64,000 nucleotides of DNA, from positions 31,450,501 to 31,514,500 of the forward strand of contig NC_091251.1 of NCBI RefSeq assembly GCF_042477335.2, given 5' to 3'. Shown in pieces: positions 60,412 to 64,000 of the stretch. Position 1 is the first letter of the stretch, and the number at the start of each line of letters is the position of its first letter. The DNA is from Ovis canadensis. Lineage: Eukaryota > Chordata > Mammalia > Artiodactyla > Bovidae. The notes beneath the pieces are model-generated. The model was given only the letters and a program-made list of their open reading frames with translations. It did no database searches and was not told the DNA's origin. Both the position numbers and the translations under genes were made by a program.

Positions 60412-61783
60412 TCCCTACAATGCTTATTCCCAAAAGGGTTGCCACATCCATCGCACAAGGCTCAGGACAGGGTTGCAGACTATCACTGGGGCCTGAGGCT
60501 CTGCCACGTGGCAATTAAGCACTGTCCAGAGAGCCTGGGGGCCTCCACTATCGTCACCTAGCTGAGGTGCTCTTAACTGGGAGGAATGCATACTTCATTA
60601 TTTGACTCACTGAAAGGGGAGAGGGGATTCTTAAGCCTGCAAAGACGACAGTGGTTTCCCCACTCACCCAACGAAGACAGTTCTCTTAAAAGCGGAAAAA
60701 TTCAAAGGTTGAGTCATCTTCCCTACATCCTCCCCCACCCCACCCCCAACACAGATCTGGTGATGTTACATACTCCTCCCCTCAGAACAGCATTCCCAAC
60801 AGCATCCTCAGGCAACCTGAGGGTGAATTATTTGCTAACAATGCTGTAGAGTCCCGACCTAGAGCCTCCTCTACACCCCAGGGAGTGGCCACACCCTGCA
60901 GACAGCAAACAAGGAGCTACTGTCCTTTGCCTCTTATCTTAATCTCACACCAGCTGGCTGAGCAAATCCCAGAATGCTACCTGGAGTAGGTGCCAATAGA
61001 ACCTGAAGATTTTAGTTTTAGGTTTCCAAGTTTGTTTCTAATCTTATAGCCAAAAGCTATAATACCAAAGGCTGAAAGCCATCTCCCTTCTTGCCTTCCT
61101 TTGGCTGGAGGACCAAAAAGCCCCTGTTGCAAGTGGAGAGTAGCAAGGTAACATTGTTAGTTACTTTGCCAACACTGTAGCAGGATCCCTGAGCGACTGG
61201 TTTCTAGATCTCTGGTATTTACATAGAGCCTGACTCCCAAAGATGAACTATGACCGTTTCGGGATGGCAGCAAGAAGAGGAGCGCTCGAGTTCAATTATA
61301 GATGAAGTCATTGGGCTCAGTGACCAAAAGAATACATCTGGAGGCATCGCACCAGAGATTAGACACTGCACCCTGTATAGACACTCAATATGTATCTATG
61401 TTTAAGTATGTATATAGCGACCCACCCTTTCAACAACCAAGATGAAAATAGTTACAATTTTCACATGGGAAACAGGTCCTGAGGCTGAATTCCCCCTATT
61501 ATTCCTATCAGTATGTAATGAGTTAAACCTGATTCTGAAAGCCTGTTTTCAACTTCCCACTGCCTCTGTCCGTCATGTCTGGACCTCAGTTATCAGGCTC
61601 ATTTGTATGGGGGAGGGTCAGTGTCCCGGGTTTGAAGAACATAGATAAGAAGACAAGAGATGCCAACCCATTACTGAGTCTTCAAATAATCTTCAGACTG
61701 GAAGGTGCTTTTCCGCTTCATCACACCCCGTGTGATGCCACCTGGTGAGGCCTCCTAAACCCCGACAGGAAGTGCGTACCCTC

Positions 61784-61965
61784 CACGTGTGGAAGCACGC
61801 GTGTACCTTCTTCACGGCACTTATCAGTGGTAACTTTTACATTCGTTTCCTAATCGGACTGAGCTCTGTGGGCTAGGACGATTTTAGTCAATCTGGTCTG
61901 GTCTCCACAGCCCTCCCCCAAACAACTCTTTATACGAGTTTTTAATGAATGAGCGTGTGTACGTG
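61784..61965 (-). promoter_or_regulatory. PKM: E-box / RCGTG cluster in PKM intron 1
   Basis: A palindromic CACGTG (61784-61789) and RCGTG cores at 61799-61803, 61953-61957 and 61961-61965. HIF-1 acting through intron 1 of PKM is known in human. Whether these are the same elements is not shown. Confidence 0.4.
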
Positions 61966-61979
61966 GCACCAAGCTCTTG

Positions 61980-62560
61980 ATATATTTCTACTCTCCTCAA
62001 CCCGCGGCCTCCGCGCTCTACAATCGGGCGCATCTGTTAGGCAACGCTGTTAAGTAACGTGAAGCACAAGCAGGGAGCCAGGTGAGTGCCTCGAACTCGA
62101 GGAGGCCTCTGAGCAGCATCCAGAAGCTTGTCGGGCCGGAGATGATGCTTGGTCGGTAACGGGCCCGAGGGTCAGTGTTTCTTGAAGCCGAGGAGCGGGC
62201 GCGGCAGGGCGGGTCCGGCGCCGCTACGTGCAGCCCCGCCTCGGCGGGATGGAGCCCGGGACACCGCCCCCACCCCCAACGCCCCCCGGAGCAAGCGGAG
62301 CGCTGCGGCCGCTCTATCGTATTCTGGGCGGCACAAAACAGGAACGCGCCACTGGGCAGCCACCCTTTCTTCCTCTGCAGCGGGTTAGACCAAGGGTTAC
62401 GTAACCCTCTAACTGCGCCTCCGGCCGCCACTGCATCCATCTCCGGGCCGCCTGGGAGCCAGCCTGCCCATCCGCAGACCAATGCACTTCGGGAACTGAC
62501 CCCGGAACTCCAGCCCCGGGCTGGGGAACTATGATGGAGAAGGGGGGGCAGGAGATGGGA
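61980..62560. promoter_or_regulatory. GC-rich block in PKM intron 1
   Basis: CpG-dense stretch about 1 kb downstream of exon 1, separate from the exon 1 island. A consensus donor for the plus strand (CCAG|gtgagt, around 62080) is present, but I see no supported exon. It could be an alternative PKM promoter or an enhancer. Confidence 0.4.
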
Positions 62561-63140
62561 GGCCGAGGGGCGGGGACGGAGAGCAGGCGGACGTGACCAG
62601 AACAGAGGGGGAGGGGCGAGGAGGCTGGTGGCGCGAAGGAAGGTGCGCAGGAGAGGGATGCGCTGGAGCGGACGTGACCAGAGAGGCGGGGGAGGGGCGG
62701 GAGCCAGCGCGTGAATGAGGGTAGGTACAAGAAGGGGACAGCAGCTGAATGGAGGAGGAACAGGGGAGCGGAGCTTGGGGAGTTTCAAGGAGAAGTTACA
62801 AAGAAAGCATCAGAATGAGGGGGACACGGACAGGTTGAAAACAAGAAGCGAGTATTAAGGATGATGGGAAAGGGACGGGCATAGGAGCAGAGTGGAAACG
62901 GGGGAGACTGACGCATGAAAGGAAACTATCAAATTAGGAGAATAAAGGGAGGAAGAGGAGAGCGAGACCAGATCGAAGAGGGAGGAACAGGACGGTGAGA
63001 ATGGGACCAGAATGGGGATGGGAGGTCAGGGACTGGGGCAGGAAAGGGGCTGGCTGACCCATCTGCCTTCGGAAGAAGCGGGAGCTGGGGGCTTTGAAGG
63101 AGATCCTAGGCACAAGCAGCCTTTCTCCTCTTTTCTGATC
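62520..63140 (+). repeat. Purine-rich (G/A) stretch with an imperfect direct repeat
   Basis: The plus strand is strongly G/A-biased. The block starting gcggacgtgaccaga is repeated at 62587-62618 and 62668-62700, both followed by gggggaggggcg. Part of PKM intron 1. Confidence 0.7.
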
Positions 63141-63239
63141 CCAACCGGGTGAGCCCAAGATGCCCCGGACCCTGCGCCATCCTGGGTCCGCAGGCGGGCC
63201 AGCATTCCGCACTGCCCCGGGAGACGATGGCCCAGTCTC

Positions 63240-63700
63240 TCCCCACGCTCACCTCCGACGTGCTCCGGCTCGGGATGCGCTGCTACTGCACACAAGTCCG
63301 GAGGCTCGCGACGCGTCGCTCCAATGCGGAGATCCGCTGCCTTAGCCTCAAGGTTATCCCGACTGTGGGCCGCCGCAATCCCTCCGCCGCCCCGCCTCCC
63401 ACCCAATCCTGGCTCCCGGCTCTCGGGGCCCCGCCCCTCCGCGTCCTCGCCGGGCAGTCACCTTCAGTAGGAAGTGCGGCGGAGGCGGAACGGGGGAATC
63501 AGGTTGCCCTTTGAGGGAGGACTACATTCCGTGGCGGAAGGACACGAAAAATAAAACTCGCAGCATTGAGGTTCTGCAGAGCCCAATGGGGAAGCGGCGA
63601 GACGGGAGGACCCGCCCTCGGAGCTCTGGAAACCTCCCTCCCAGGCCCCCCGGCGCCCAGGCCACCTGTTGCGGCCAACTTGGAATGCTGGACCAGGTCT
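63240..63700 (-). promoter_or_regulatory. PKM: PKM CpG-island promoter
   Basis: CpG-dense, no TATA box. GC boxes include ccccgcccc at 63429-63437 and GGGAGGCGGGG (minus) near 63390-63400. Sp1 control of PKM is known. The 'gactacattcc' near 63520 loosely resembles the ACTACAnTTCCC element of ZNF143-type promoters. Confidence 0.7.
63253..63385 (-). other. PKM: PKM exon 1 (5' UTR, non-coding)
   Basis: Contains 'gggataaccttgaggct' on the minus strand, like the human PKM leader, and ends CGGAG|gtgagc. The 5' end (near 63385) is estimated. No start codon of PKM lies here. Confidence 0.75.
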
Positions 63701-64000
63701 TCTCTTGACCCTTGGCCCAGGCCACCCCAGCTGAGTGGCCCTGGCCTACCCAGATAGTGCCCAGATTTATGGGTCCCCGGGCAGCAATCCCCTGGCCCGG
63801 GTGCCCGCCCCAGCGCACGCCCCGAAGACTGAACCGAACAGTCAGGGGTGGGGTGGGGGATGTAGACTCATGGGATGGTTGGAGGTCCCGGCCGCCTTAG
63901 GAGGGGCTCCTACACTGGAACGGGGGTAGAACAGGGGAGGGCGGGGAGAACGCGGGAGGGCGGAGTGTGCTAGGAGGGGGAGCGCGAGGCCCTTTTGTTC
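63701..64000. other. Upstream flank of PKM
   Basis: GC-rich sequence with G-runs ('gggtggggtggggga'). No gene supported; the next gene (PARP6 in human) lies outside the window. Confidence 0.5.

Larger units (their letters stand above)
51847..63252 (-). other. PKM: PKM intron 1 (11.4 kb)
   Basis: From gtgagc at 63252 to the acceptor of exon 2. It contains seven SINE fragments, L1 debris near 58.3 kb, a tandem duplication at 60.37 kb, an RCGTG cluster at 61.8-62.0 kb and GC-rich and purine-rich blocks at 62.0-63.1 kb. The 51.9-53.8 and 60.0-61.7 kb parts show nothing else. Confidence 0.85.

Noticed and set aside
62070-62095. Plus-strand first exon of an antisense RNA
   Set aside because: Only a donor-like CCAG|gtgagt is visible. 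No partner acceptor or transcript evidence, so I did not list it as a gene.
62018-62788. 256-codon open frame on the minus strand
   Set aside because: GC-rich, low-complexity composition (Pro/Arg/Ser), inside PKM intron 1, no known motif. Stops are rare simply because of base composition.

Overview
The window is mammalian nuclear DNA from a ruminant, most likely a bovid. Two spliced, conserved vertebrate genes lie head-to-tail on the minus strand. The background is full of BovB LINE pieces, BOV-A/Bov-tA SINEs and tRNA-Glu-derived CHR-type SINEs, a combination typical of ruminants. I cannot tell cattle, sheep, goat or a relative apart from sequence alone.

Layout. Positions 1-1504 are intergenic sequence with SINEs. 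About 1505-35800 is GRAMD2A (minus strand, 11 coding exons, 316 codons when joined), an ER-anchored GRAM-domain protein. Its ten downstream exons are packed into 3.9-10.4 kb, and exon 1 sits 25 kb away in a CpG island at 35.1-35.9 kb. The large intron 1 holds many SINEs, an L1-rich block at 24.2-32.7 kb and a GC-rich island at 28.2-28.9 kb that could be an alternative promoter. About 1 kb of intergenic sequence follows.

From 36.86 to 63.4 kb lies PKM (pyruvate kinase M, minus strand). It has a non-coding exon 1 in a CpG island, ten constitutive-length coding steps (exons 2-8, then 9 or 10, then 11 and 12) and a clear AATAAA signal. All exon borders could be placed at GT/AG sites, and the joined frame is exactly 531 codons plus stop with either exon 9 (M1) or exon 10 (M2). 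The mutually exclusive exon pair, the TAGGGC element at the exon 9 donor and the pyrimidine tract before exon 9 are all visible. Positions 63.4-64.0 kb are the GC-rich upstream flank.

The genes are neighbours, not an operon: each has its own CpG promoter. I found no sign of a novel multi-gene system. The most useful observations are about splicing (PKM exons 9/10; a lineage-specific frame change at a GRAMD2A splice acceptor), transposon insertions close to PKM exons, a nested transposon stack with target-site duplications, and a possible alternative GRAMD2A first exon.
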